Positions 23,822 through 32,001 of a stretch of DNA of 42,173 bases are shown piece by piece. The notes under the pieces are model-generated. The model saw nothing but the letters and a program-made list of their open reading frames with translations. It had not been told where the DNA came from and ran no database searches. Source of the DNA: SZUA-36 sp964650905 (GTDB taxonomy: Bacteria > Pseudomonadota > Gammaproteobacteria > Xanthomonadales > SZUA-36); assembly GCA_964650905.1 (NCBI GenBank), contig CAZYVH010000017.1, positions 1-42,173 of the forward strand. The letters are read 5' to 3'. How positions within the stretch are numbered: the stretch's first letter is position 1; every line of letters begins with the position of its first letter. Position numbers and translations under genes: made by a program.

Positions 23822-25885
23822 TTGAATCTGCTAGACCTACACAGTGTTGGTCCGAAACTGGTCGAGAGAATCGCTGCACTGGGTATCGAACAGGTGGCCG
23901 ACCTGTTATTTCACCTACCCATCCGTTATGAGGATCGCACCTGTATACATCCCATCGGTAGCTGTCAACCAGGACAACGTGTTTTAATCGAGGGACAGGT
24001 TGAACATGTAGCCATTAAACGCGCCCGCCGAACCATGTTGGTCGTGTCATTGGCGGACGGCACTGGCCGAATCACATTGCGTTTTTTTCATTTCCGTCCC
24101 TACCAGCAACAACAACTTTCCAGGGGAACACAACTGCGCTGTTTCGGTGAGGTCCACGCAGGTTTTCAGGGTCTGGAAATGGTCCACCCCAGCTACCAGA
24201 GACTCAGCGGACACCGACGTGAGGCACTGGCCGATCGACTGACACCCATTTACCCTTCAACTGAAGGCATCGGCCAGAGAAGCTGGATAAAAATGACCGA
24301 CCAGGCGCTGGCCCTGATGTGCCATGGTGAACTGGAACTTGAGGAGCTTTTACCCGCCACCTTGCTCGAAACACTCGAGCTGCCTGCGCTGACCGAAGCG
24401 CTGGACACCATCCATCGTCCACCACCGGATGCCGACATCGCAGCGCTCATCGAACGCGACCATCCGGCACAAAAACGCCTTGCGATCGAAGAACTTCTGG
24501 CACATAACCTGAGCATGCAAAAACTACACCGCCAGCATCGTTCACAGCAGGCGCCTGCCATGACAAAGGCGGGTCACGTGGTGGATGAGTTCAAGCGTCT
24601 TTTACCGTTCAGACTGACCGCTGCACAACAACGGGTCATCGACGAAATCTACAACGACCTGGAACGACAACAACCCATGCTGCGCCTGATCCATGGAGAC
24701 GTGGGTTCGGGTAAAACCGTCGTGGCGGCGCTGACCATGCTCAGAGCGGCAGAAAATGGCTACCAGACAGCAATCACCGCACCAACGGAATTGCTGGCCG
24801 AACAGCACTTACGCGTCTTTGGGCAATGGCTGGAACCACTGGGCATAAAACCCGTCTGGCTGAGCGGCAAGGTGACCGGTAGAAAACGTGAAAAGGCGCT
24901 GCATCGCATCAATACCGGTGCCGAGATTGTCATTGGCACACATGCGCTGATGCAGACCGGTGTCGAATTCAGCCGGTTGGGTCTGGTCATCGTGGATGAG
25001 CAACACCGTTTCGGTGTGCACCAACGGATGAACCTGCTGGAAAAAGGCAGCGACAACGGTCACCAGGCGCACCAGTTGATCATGACCGCCACACCCATAC
25101 CGCGCACGTTGGCGATGACCGCCTACGCCGGTATGGAAGTATCGGTGATCGATGAATTGCCGCCTGGCAGAAAACCGGTCAAGACCGTGGTGATGTCCAA
25201 CCAACGCAGGCCCGAGATCGTCCAGCGGGTCGCCAAAGCTTGCACTGATGGCCAACAGGCCTACTGGGTCTGTACACTCATTGAAGAATCAGACGCCATT
25301 GAAGCCAAGGCAGCGGCGGAGATCGCCCAGGACCTGCGTGAAGCCCTGAAACCCCTCAACGTTGGTCTGATCCATGGCCGTATGAAACCTGCAGAAAAGC
25401 AACAGGTCATGGATTCCTTCAAGCGTGGTGAAACCGACCTGTTGGTCGCCACCACCGTGATCGAGGTCGGCGTCGATGTCCCCAATGCCTCGCTGATGAT
25501 TATCGAAAATTCGGAAAGACTGGGTCTGGCGCAACTACACCAACTGCGTGGCCGTGTCGGGCGCGGCAGCCAACAAGCCAGCTGCGTGTTGCTGTACAAC
25601 CCGCCACCTGGCGAGATGGCGCGGCAACGTCTGGAAATCATGCGCGCAACGACCGATGGGTTCCGTATTGCCGAAAAAGATCTCGAGTTACGCGGCCCCG
25701 GCGAAGTACTGGGAACACGCCAGACGGGTATGTTGCAGTTCAGGGTGGCTGACCTGGCCCGGGATGCGGACCTGTTACAAAGGGTCCCGGCGATCGCAGG
25801 CACACTATTGGGACAACACCCGGCACAGGCCGACAAGCTGATCCGTCGCTGGCTCGGTAACACATCCCGTTTTGCAGGCGTTTAA
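23822..25885 (+). CDS. recG: ATP-dependent DNA helicase RecG (TTG start)
   Basis: A branch-migrating helicase that regresses stalled replication forks and processes recombination intermediates. The protein has 687 residues. The N-terminal wedge domain with an OB-fold is at about 50-125, Walker A GDVGSGKT at 292-299, DEQH at 392-395, the TATPIPRT motif near 421-428, and the second RecA-like domain with the GRVGRG motif and TRAG-type C-terminal segment follow. No ATG lies near the expected N-terminus; the TTG at 23822 yields MNLLDLHSVGPKLVERI, which fits the family. It begins 3 nt after the ridA stop, so translation is probably coupled. Its stop overlaps the convergent downstream gene. Confidence 0.96.
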   Translation: MNLLDLHSVGPKLVERIAALGIEQVADLLFHLPIRYEDRTCIHPIGSCQPGQRVLIEGQVEHVAIKRARRTMLVVSLADGTGRITLRFFHFRPYQQQQLSRGTQLRCFGEVHAGFQGLEMVHPSYQRLSGHRREALADRLTPIYPSTEGIGQRSWIKMTDQALALMCHGELELEELLPATLLETLELPALTEALDTIHRPPPDADIAALIERDHPAQKRLAIEELLAHNLSMQKLHRQHRSQQAPAMTKAGHVVDEFKRLLPFRLTAAQQRVIDEIYNDLERQQPMLRLIHGDVGSGKTVVAALTMLRAAENGYQTAITAPTELLAEQHLRVFGQWLEPLGIKPVWLSGKVTGRKREKALHRINTGAEIVIGTHALMQTGVEFSRLGLVIVDEQHRFGVHQRMNLLEKGSDNGHQAHQLIMTATPIPRTLAMTAYAGMEVSVIDELPPGRKPVKTVVMSNQRRPEIVQRVAKACTDGQQAYWVCTLIEESDAIEAKAAAEIAQDLREALKPLNVGLIHGRMKPAEKQQVMDSFKRGETDLLVATTVIEVGVDVPNASLMIIENSERLGLAQLHQLRGRVGRGSQQASCVLLYNPPPGEMARQRLEIMRATTDGFRIAEKDLELRGPGEVLGTRQTGMLQFRVADLARDADLLQRVPAIAGTLLGQHPAQADKLIRRWLGNTSRFAGV

Positions 25886-26355
25886 TCCAGTTGCTCCAGG
25901 AGCTGGATAACTGCGACCCTGGACTGTTTGATTGCATCGGTCAGTGTCTCTTCTGCTGTTTTTGCAGCCGCCGAATGCCTTCCATCGGATCCGAGCTCTG
26001 CCAGTGAATTGACCTGCTCGTTCCAGTGCATGAACAGGTTTTTGCCCGCTGCGGGAGCCGGCGGCGGCATCAGGTACATCAGGTCACGCGCCATGGATGC
26101 ACTGCCGTAGCCGCGCAGACGCAATTCACCTTCGCGTTGTTGTGCCTGCTCAAAGGGAAAATAGTAATAACGATAATCCACCACTTCCTGTAGTTCACCG
26201 AGGTTTTCAAGTACCCGGAAAGCCGCCTGGCGGACATTGCGCTGGGCCTCCGTAGTTTGATTGCGCCAGGTGTTGTAACTGAGCGCGATGACCGCCGTCA
26301 TCAGGCTGATGATGGCCACCGAATTTGCGCGGATTTGCTGGAGTATTGTTTGCAT
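25882..26355 (-). CDS. Hypothetical single-pass membrane protein
   Basis: I do not recognise a family. The protein has 157 residues. A hydrophobic segment at about 12-26 (SVAIISLMTAVIALS) is a probable membrane anchor, followed by a predicted helical region containing NTWRN and a Tyr-rich stretch (DYRYYYFPFEQ) near 60-70. The rest is mostly helical and soluble, probably periplasmic or cytoplasmic depending on orientation. AAAAGGG precedes the ATG by about 4 nt, a good site. It starts 29 nt after the TPR membrane protein gene on the same strand, so the two probably form an operon. Its TAA overlaps the recG TAA on the other strand through a shared TTAA. Confidence 0.78.
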   Translation of the reverse strand: MQTILQQIRANSVAIISLMTAVIALSYNTWRNQTTEAQRNVRQAAFRVLENLGELQEVVDYRYYYFPFEQAQQREGELRLRGYGSASMARDLMYLMPPPAPAAGKNLFMHWNEQVNSLAELGSDGRHSAAAKTAEETLTDAIKQSRVAVIQLLEQLD

Positions 26356-26384
26356 AAACCCTTTTTACCGGTGGAATACGCGGG

Positions 26385-28598
26385 TCAACGCTGGGCGATC
26401 ACCATGGACTCCACTTCAGACCGTGCTTTTTGAAGATCGCTTTCAATCTGCTGCCTGAGTGAAATAAACCGGGGCTCCGAATGCAGTAACCCAAGACGCA
26501 TGTCCACACCGAGCAGCCAGGCGTCCCTGAACCCGCGGTCATAGGCTGTCTGCAAACTGTCGAGTGCAGCGTTGCTGTCACCCCGTAGCGCATATATGGT
26601 CGATTGAGTGTAATGAATATAGGCGTTATCAGCGCCGTTGATGCGGGCACGGTGCAGGGAACGTTCAGTACTTGCCAACCGTTGCTCGGCAATATCCAGG
26701 TGACCTGCCTCGCGTTGCAGCAGGGCAGATAAGGTCAGGATAAGTATCTGGTTAGCGTCCCAGGACTGGCTGGAATCATCATCCACCGCCCGCTCGATAA
26801 GTGGCCTCGCCGAGTCCGTATCGCCGGCAATAAGCTTGATCAGACCTTTCTGGAAAAAATAATATTGCTGTAATAATACGGGCAGTTCTTCCACCTGTCC
26901 GCCCACCTGTTCGTCCACCAGCCGTTCGGCCTCTTCCAGTCGCTTTTGCTGTATCAGCAGGAAAACATAGCTCATTCTCAGTTTCATGTTATCGCCGGCC
27001 AGCGCCAAGCCCTGCTGCAGCAGGTCTTCTGCCTCACCGGGTACACCAATTTTTTGCCAGGCATTGGCAAGGCTCAGGATAACGACCGGGCTGTCCGGTT
27101 CCAGTTCAAAGGACTGTTTCGCGTAACGCCAGGCACTGACAAGATCACCATTCTCCATGCCAAAATCGGCCATGGTCCTCAACAAGGTGGGCGAATCCGG
27201 ACGCACGGAAGCCAACTCCAGCAAAAGGTCCTTACCCGCCTTATAATCACCCCGTTGCGCAAGGTTGCCGGCAAAATTGATGGCCAGTAGTTCATTCAAT
27301 GGATCGATTATCATGGCTTTTTGCAAGACCTGGTACTGTTCGGGTAACCTGCCTGTCTCACCCAATAACCCGGCCAGCCATAAATACGCCGGAACATAAT
27401 TTTCATCCAGGCTCAGGGCTTGCCGCAAGGCTGACTCGGCGGCGTCCTTTTGACCGATTTGCCAACGTGTAAGCCCGAGTGCGGCGAACGCCTCCGCTGA
27501 CCCGGGATCGATTTTCAGTGCTTCATCAATCCGTGGCATGGCGTGCTCGGTGGCCTGCATGTTGGTCAGGTTGCCGTATAACGATAACAGCATCCACGAA
27601 TCCGCCATGGCGGCATAGGCGGGGGCAAACGCGGGATCGTGTTCAATCGCCTGGGCAAATAGTGTAATGGCCTTTTGCAATTCTTCTGGCGAACGGCGCC
27701 ACCAGTGCAGACGGCCGGTCCTGTATGCCTCGAATGCCGTCAGGTCCTGTGTCCGGGAAGCCTGTTTGTGCTGTAAGCCGGTGAACGAATCAACCAGCGC
27801 GCTGGCAATGGCGCTGGCCACCTCATCCTGGATGGCGAAAACGTCTGTCAGTTCGCGGTCATAAGATTTTGACCAGATGTGATAGCCATCGGCAACGTTG
27901 ATCAACTGGGCGGTCATACGGATACGGGTACCGGCCTTGCGTACACTGCCTTCAAGCACAGTGCTGACATTGAGCAGGCGACCAATTTCCCGGATGTCCT
28001 TGTCAGCCCCATGGAACACAAACGAGGACGTGCGTGCGGCCACATGCAGTCCCTTGACCTGAGCCAGAACATTGAGAATCTCTTCGGTAATTCCATCGGA
28101 GAAATAACCCTGGCTGCTATCCTCGGACAGATCGGCAAACGGCAGAACAGCGATGGAGTTTTCCGGCGCAACAAATTCACGCTCCCGGGTGATTGTGTCC
28201 GCAGCGGAACCGTTTCCACCGGTCATGAACACATTGGAATAGTAACCGTAAAAGCCATAGCCCAGACCCGCGGTCCCCAGCATCGCCAGGGCAAACAATA
28301 TGGCCTGCTGTGATTGTTTCAAAAGACCGGCTGTGGTCGTTTTCCGGACACCACCCGGTGTAATCTCAAACTGCCACGCCAGTATGAAAACCACGGGAAA
28401 CCCCAGTATCAGGATGATTACCATCAGCGTAGGCAACCAGTCCGGTAGCCGCAGGGGCTCAACTGCGGCATCCATCAACTGCAATACGACGAAAACCGCA
28501 ACCGCGTACGCACCTACCGTACGCAAAACTTTACGCCGGTTGAGTTCGGTCAGTACCGCCGACAAGAACGATGTTTTTTGCTTTCCTTCCCTCACCAA
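26385..28598 (-). CDS. Membrane protein with TolB-like domain and TPR repeats
   Basis: A large protein of 737 residues, of a type usually annotated only as a TPR protein. The N-terminus has a LTELNRRKVLRTVGAY segment also seen at the start of related regulators. Three hydrophobic segments lie at about 27-45, 54-76 and 99-120. A TolB/FlgO-like domain follows at about 146-275, beginning IAVLPFADLSED and including YFSDGITEEI. Roughly ten TPR-like helical pairs fill about 285-700. There is no DNA-binding or cyclase domain. The role is unknown; scaffolding or envelope sensing is inference. The first codon is uncertain: TTG at 28598 and GTG at 28595 are adjacent, with no good ribosome site upstream. 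Confidence 0.85.
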   Translation of the reverse strand: MVREGKQKTSFLSAVLTELNRRKVLRTVGAYAVAVFVVLQLMDAAVEPLRLPDWLPTLMVIILILGFPVVFILAWQFEITPGGVRKTTTAGLLKQSQQAILFALAMLGTAGLGYGFYGYYSNVFMTGGNGSAADTITREREFVAPENSIAVLPFADLSEDSSQGYFSDGITEEILNVLAQVKGLHVAARTSSFVFHGADKDIREIGRLLNVSTVLEGSVRKAGTRIRMTAQLINVADGYHIWSKSYDRELTDVFAIQDEVASAIASALVDSFTGLQHKQASRTQDLTAFEAYRTGRLHWWRRSPEELQKAITLFAQAIEHDPAFAPAYAAMADSWMLLSLYGNLTNMQATEHAMPRIDEALKIDPGSAEAFAALGLTRWQIGQKDAAESALRQALSLDENYVPAYLWLAGLLGETGRLPEQYQVLQKAMIIDPLNELLAINFAGNLAQRGDYKAGKDLLLELASVRPDSPTLLRTMADFGMENGDLVSAWRYAKQSFELEPDSPVVILSLANAWQKIGVPGEAEDLLQQGLALAGDNMKLRMSYVFLLIQQKRLEEAERLVDEQVGGQVEELPVLLQQYYFFQKGLIKLIAGDTDSARPLIERAVDDDSSQSWDANQILILTLSALLQREAGHLDIAEQRLASTERSLHRARINGADNAYIHYTQSTIYALRGDSNAALDSLQTAYDRGFRDAWLLGVDMRLGLLHSEPRFISLRQQIESDLQKARSEVESMVIAQR

Positions 28599-28607
28599 AT
28601 ACCAATT

Positions 28608-29483
28608 CTAATGTTGAGATTGTCGTTTGAGCTTTATCAGACCAGAAATGTCGTTGTCACCATCACCCACCTCTACCAGCTTATGATAATCTGCCACCGC
28701 AGCATCGACCGTCGTTACAGGTATATCCAATTCTCGTGCCAGCTCCTGGCAGATTTTCAGATCCTTGAGCAACAGGGATAATTTGAAACCGACATCAAAC
28801 TGATTATCCAGCATGGTGTTTCCACGGTGTTCAAGAAACCAGCTGCCGGCGGCGCCCGCACCCACTACAGCTAATAGACGCTGGGTAGGCAACTTTAGTT
28901 TCTCCGCCAGTGCCAGGGCCTCGCAAACGGCCTCGGCAATACCAGCGACCATGACCTGATTGACCGCCTTGGTGGCCTGACCTGTTCCGACCGGACCCAT
29001 GTGGGTTACCGTCGCTGAAAAAGACTCCAGGACTGGCATCAATCGCGATATATTGGCGAAATCACCACCCGCCATGACCGACAGCGTTCCGTTTTTTGCG
29101 CCCTCTACACCACCAGAGACCGGTGCATCAACAAATCCACAACCGGCCCGGGCAAGTTCATCGGCCACCCGCCGGGCGGTGGCCGGATTGACGGTCGAGG
29201 TATCCACCATCACACTGCCGGACTGGATGGCGGGCAACAATTGATCCACCACAGCCAAAAGGTCCGGGTCTGCGGACACGCAACTCAGAATGACATTACA
29301 ACTGTTTGCCAGATGCACCGGGTCTGTGGCCGTTGTTACACCGGTTTGCCGGGAAAATTCTTCGGCGCGCGCCGCAGTCCGGTTCCAGACACACTCGAGC
29401 AGACCGGCCTGCGCCAGGTGGTGCGCCATGGCCGCACCCATCGCACCAAGACCAATGACGCCGACCCGCATTGGGCTATCCAT
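28608..29483 (-). CDS. Beta-hydroxyacid dehydrogenase (3-hydroxyisobutyrate dehydrogenase family)
   Basis: An NAD(P)-dependent oxidoreductase, likely acting on a short beta-hydroxyacid or reducing a semialdehyde such as tartronate or succinate semialdehyde; the substrate cannot be read from sequence. The protein has 291 residues. The Rossmann motif GVIGLGAMG is at 8-16, the substrate-binding DAPVSGGVEGA near 119-129, and the catalytic lysine is in GTGQATKAVNQ near 167-177. The start at 29483 lies 5 nt after the stop of the PII gene; an ATG at 29471 is an alternative. The two genes are probably co-transcribed. Confidence 0.9.
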   Translation of the reverse strand: MDSPMRVGVIGLGAMGAAMAHHLAQAGLLECVWNRTAARAEEFSRQTGVTTATDPVHLANSCNVILSCVSADPDLLAVVDQLLPAIQSGSVMVDTSTVNPATARRVADELARAGCGFVDAPVSGGVEGAKNGTLSVMAGGDFANISRLMPVLESFSATVTHMGPVGTGQATKAVNQVMVAGIAEAVCEALALAEKLKLPTQRLLAVVGAGAAGSWFLEHRGNTMLDNQFDVGFKLSLLLKDLKICQELARELDIPVTTVDAAVADYHKLVEVGDGDNDISGLIKLKRQSQH

Positions 29484-29488
29484 GTCGT

Positions 29489-29827
29489 TTACAGGGCATC
29501 GTCGCCCTCCTCGCCGGTGCGTATCCTGATCGCGGTTTCCAGTGGCTGTACAAAAATCTTGCCATCACCGATCCGGCCGGACGCCGCCGAGTTGACGATC
29601 GCTTCGATGACAGCCTCGGTGCGTGCATCGGGTACCGCGATCTCAAGGCGTAGTTTGGGAAGAAAATCAACCACGTATTCCGCCCCACGATAGAGCTCGG
29701 TATGACCTTTTTGACGCCCGAAACCGCGCACTTCGGTGACGGTCATGCCAGCTACACCGACCTCCGCGAGTGCATCACGTACGTCATCCAGCTTGAACGG
29801 CTTGATGATTGCAATGATCATTTTCAT
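29489..29827 (-). CDS. glnB: Nitrogen regulatory PII protein
   Basis: A trimeric signal protein that integrates 2-oxoglutarate, ATP/ADP and, by uridylylation, glutamine status. The protein has 112 residues. The uridylylation site Y51 lies in the T-loop RGAEYVVDFLP. D54, rather than the Asn of E. coli GlnK, favours GlnB. The B-loop TGKIGDGK-like segment (SGRIGDGKIFV) and the C-terminal RIRTGEEGDDAL are intact. No amtB is adjacent, which also argues against GlnK, but sequence alone does not settle GlnB versus GlnK. AGGAC lies about 8 nt before the ATG. Confidence 0.92.
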   Translation of the reverse strand: MKMIIAIIKPFKLDDVRDALAEVGVAGMTVTEVRGFGRQKGHTELYRGAEYVVDFLPKLRLEIAVPDARTEAVIEAIVNSAASGRIGDGKIFVQPLETAIRIRTGEEGDDAL

Positions 29828-30127
29828 GTTGTGTTGTCCTGCTTGATTTTGTATGGATCCCTGCCACCCTGGTTGTGCGTAGGGAAACAGGATCCCTGGG
29901 CATTATAACCGGCCTTTGAGTGGGGCAGGCATGCTTCGATCATTCAGATAACTGCGAATGTGTGACCGGTCTTTTGAAGAAAATATCTGTGCAATTACCA
30001 TAAACCCGACAGGACGAGCGAAATGAAAGGTAAATCACCTACAGACATTGCAGGATTTGGCTGATGTCAACAACCTGGCCATCCGTCAGAATCAACCCTG
30101 GAGCAGGCCGCTTGAAAGGGGACTATT
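29828..30127. other. Divergent glnB / comM intergenic region
   Basis: About 300 nt. A perfect minus-strand -10 hexamer lies at 29902-29907 and is listed separately. A 13-codon frame starts at 30023 with AGGA upstream, but I have no evidence that it is a real leader peptide. The ubiK gene that often precedes comM in gammaproteobacteria is not here. Confidence 0.4.
29902..29907 (-). promoter_or_regulatory. Candidate -10 element of glnB
   Basis: TATAAT on the minus strand, about 75 nt before the glnB start codon. The -35 region at 16-18 nt spacing has no resemblance to TTGACA, so expression may need an activator, or the match is chance. Confidence 0.33.
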
Positions 30128-31633
30128 GTGGGATTCGGTTTGGCGTTGGTTTTCAGTCGTGGCTGTGTCGGGGTCGAGGCGCCGTTGATCACGATCGAGG
30201 TACACATTTCCGGCGGTTTGCCGGTGCTGTCGATGGTGGGCTTGCCCGAAACTGCGGTCAGGGAGTCCAAGGACCGGGTCCGTGCAGCCCTCCTCAATGC
30301 CAGGTTCGATTATCCGCAATACCGTATCACCGTGGCGCTGGCCCCGGCCGAGTTGCCCAAGGAAGGTGGTGGTTTCGACCTGCCGATCGCGCTGGGTATA
30401 CTGGCTGCCTCCGGGCAGTTGCCCAATGGTCTTTTGGGTGACTGTGAATTTCTCGGTGAGCTGTCCCTCAATGGTCAACTGCGCCCGGTCCGTGGTGTGC
30501 TGCCGGCAGCCATCCGTTCGCGTGACAGTAACCGGGTGCTCATCGTTCCAGCAGATAACGCAGCCGAGGCGGCACTGGTCAGGGGTGGACGTCAATATTG
30601 CGGTGATTCTCTGCTACAAATCGCTGCCTGGCTTAGAGGCCAGACACAACTGAGTGTATGCGAAGCCCACTCGCCAGACCAACTACCCGTGCAACCAGAC
30701 CTCTGTGATGTCATCGGCCTGCCCGCGGCGAAGCGTGCCCTGGAGGTTGCAGCCGCCGGTAGTCACAACCTGCTTATGGCTGGCCCGCCCGGTACCGGCA
30801 AAACTCTGCTGGCCTCACGATTACCCGGTATTTTGCCCCCCATGTCCGAGTCAGAATCACTCGAAACCGCCGCGCTGGCCTCGGTTAGCCAGGCGGGTTT
30901 TGATTACCGTCAATGGGGTGTGCGACCATTTCGCACACCACACCACTCCTGCAGCAACGTCGCCTTGGCGGGTGGTGGCTCGCGTCCAAGACCCGGTGAA
31001 GTATCACTGGCCCATAATGGTGTTCTGTTCCTCGATGAATTGCCCGAGTTTGGCCGGCACGCACTGGAAGTGCTGCGCGAACCGATAGAATCGGGCCGCA
31101 TCGTGATTTCAAGAGCCGCCAGGCAGGCAACCTTTCCTGCCCGTTTCTTGTTGATCACCGCAATGAACCCCTGCCCCTGTGGAATGGCGGGGGATGAGAG
31201 TGGTCGTTGTGGTTGCAGCGCGGAACAGATCCAGCGCTACCGCAGCCGCATATCCGGCCCCCTGCTGGACCGGATCGACATCCAGGTGGAAGTCCTGCGG
31301 CCCGACAAATCCATACTCAGCCAACCGACGCATGACATCGAGTCATCGGCAACCGTGCGTGCGCGGGTTATCGCAGCAAGAGACGTGCAGCTTGCGCGTG
31401 CCGGCAAGGCCAACGCCCTGCTCGATAATGGTGAGATGGAGCAGTTCTGTCGTATTGAAAGTGCAGCCCTGGGACTACTCGAAGACGCAACCGAACAGCT
31501 GTTCCTGTCACCGCGCGCCTGTCATCGGATACTCAAAGTTGCACGTACGATTGCAGACCTGGACCAGACGGACGATATACACAACGGGCATATTGCCGAG
31601 GCCATTGCCTTCAGACGCCTGAATACTGGTTAG
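30128..31633 (+). CDS. comM: ComM/YifB family Mg-chelatase-like AAA+ ATPase
   Basis: In naturally transformable bacteria ComM is a hexameric helicase that promotes branch migration during integration of incoming DNA. The protein has 501 residues. The N-terminal LonB-like domain starts with the family segment GVEAPLITIEVHISGGLP. Walker A GPPGTGKT is at 219-226, Walker B is the FLDELPEF segment near 302-309, and NPCPCGMAGDESGRCGCS follows near 346. The GTG start at 30128 has AAGGGG 7 nt upstream, and no better start fits the conserved N-terminus. With pilMNOPQ also present, natural transformation is possible but not shown. Confidence 0.95.
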   Translation: MGFGLALVFSRGCVGVEAPLITIEVHISGGLPVLSMVGLPETAVRESKDRVRAALLNARFDYPQYRITVALAPAELPKEGGGFDLPIALGILAASGQLPNGLLGDCEFLGELSLNGQLRPVRGVLPAAIRSRDSNRVLIVPADNAAEAALVRGGRQYCGDSLLQIAAWLRGQTQLSVCEAHSPDQLPVQPDLCDVIGLPAAKRALEVAAAGSHNLLMAGPPGTGKTLLASRLPGILPPMSESESLETAALASVSQAGFDYRQWGVRPFRTPHHSCSNVALAGGGSRPRPGEVSLAHNGVLFLDELPEFGRHALEVLREPIESGRIVISRAARQATFPARFLLITAMNPCPCGMAGDESGRCGCSAEQIQRYRSRISGPLLDRIDIQVEVLRPDKSILSQPTHDIESSATVRARVIAARDVQLARAGKANALLDNGEMEQFCRIESAALGLLEDATEQLFLSPRACHRILKVARTIADLDQTDDIHNGHIAEAIAFRRLNTG

Positions 31634-32001
31634 ACATAATGATTTGACCTGCCCAACCTCAAGCCGCGTGGATTAAGCTGGTGAACTGCCTGGCCGTGTC
31701 CTGACCCAACGTGCCTGATAAAGAAAATGAATTGAATCAATCTACTGACAGGTCAAAACATATCAGCCCCAATATTTCATGAGCACCTCTGATCCGACCA
31801 GATTTAGTCATTGTTTCCTGTTTTTGTTGTTGCGGTAGCCGACCCGAAAATATTTTGGGCGTTTGAGGACTTTTTTCCTGGTTTTTGGGTACCGACGCCA
31901 GCCGCAGCGTGCCAACATAAGCATTGGCCAGTTTCGTACCCTGCAAGCGGCTACAATGGCTTCGTCGTATAAGATTTGCTTGTCTAAAGGTATAGAGCAC
32001 A
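31634..32001. other. Long spacer between comM and the PLP enzyme gene
   Basis: About 370 nt without a gene I can support. The middle part, around 31805-31885, is T-rich and contains a near-palindrome at 31844-31860. Minus-strand frames here are open but of low complexity and lack ribosome sites. It must hold the promoter of the downstream gene, which I could not place. Confidence 0.45.
31844..31860. repeat. AT-rich near-palindrome
   Basis: CCCGAAAATATTTTGGG is an almost perfect 17-nt palindrome, one G-T pairing aside. It sits in the T-rich centre of a long spacer. It could be a protein-binding site or part of a dispersed intergenic repeat. Confidence 0.35.

Noticed and set aside
29828..29960. 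Sigma-54 promoter for the PII gene
   Set aside because: I looked for GG-N10-GC elements on the minus strand and found no acceptable match.
30064..30441. 125-codon plus-strand frame over the start of comM
   Set aside because: Most of it is out-of-frame comM sequence; its product is Gly/Arg-rich and lacks similarity to anything known.
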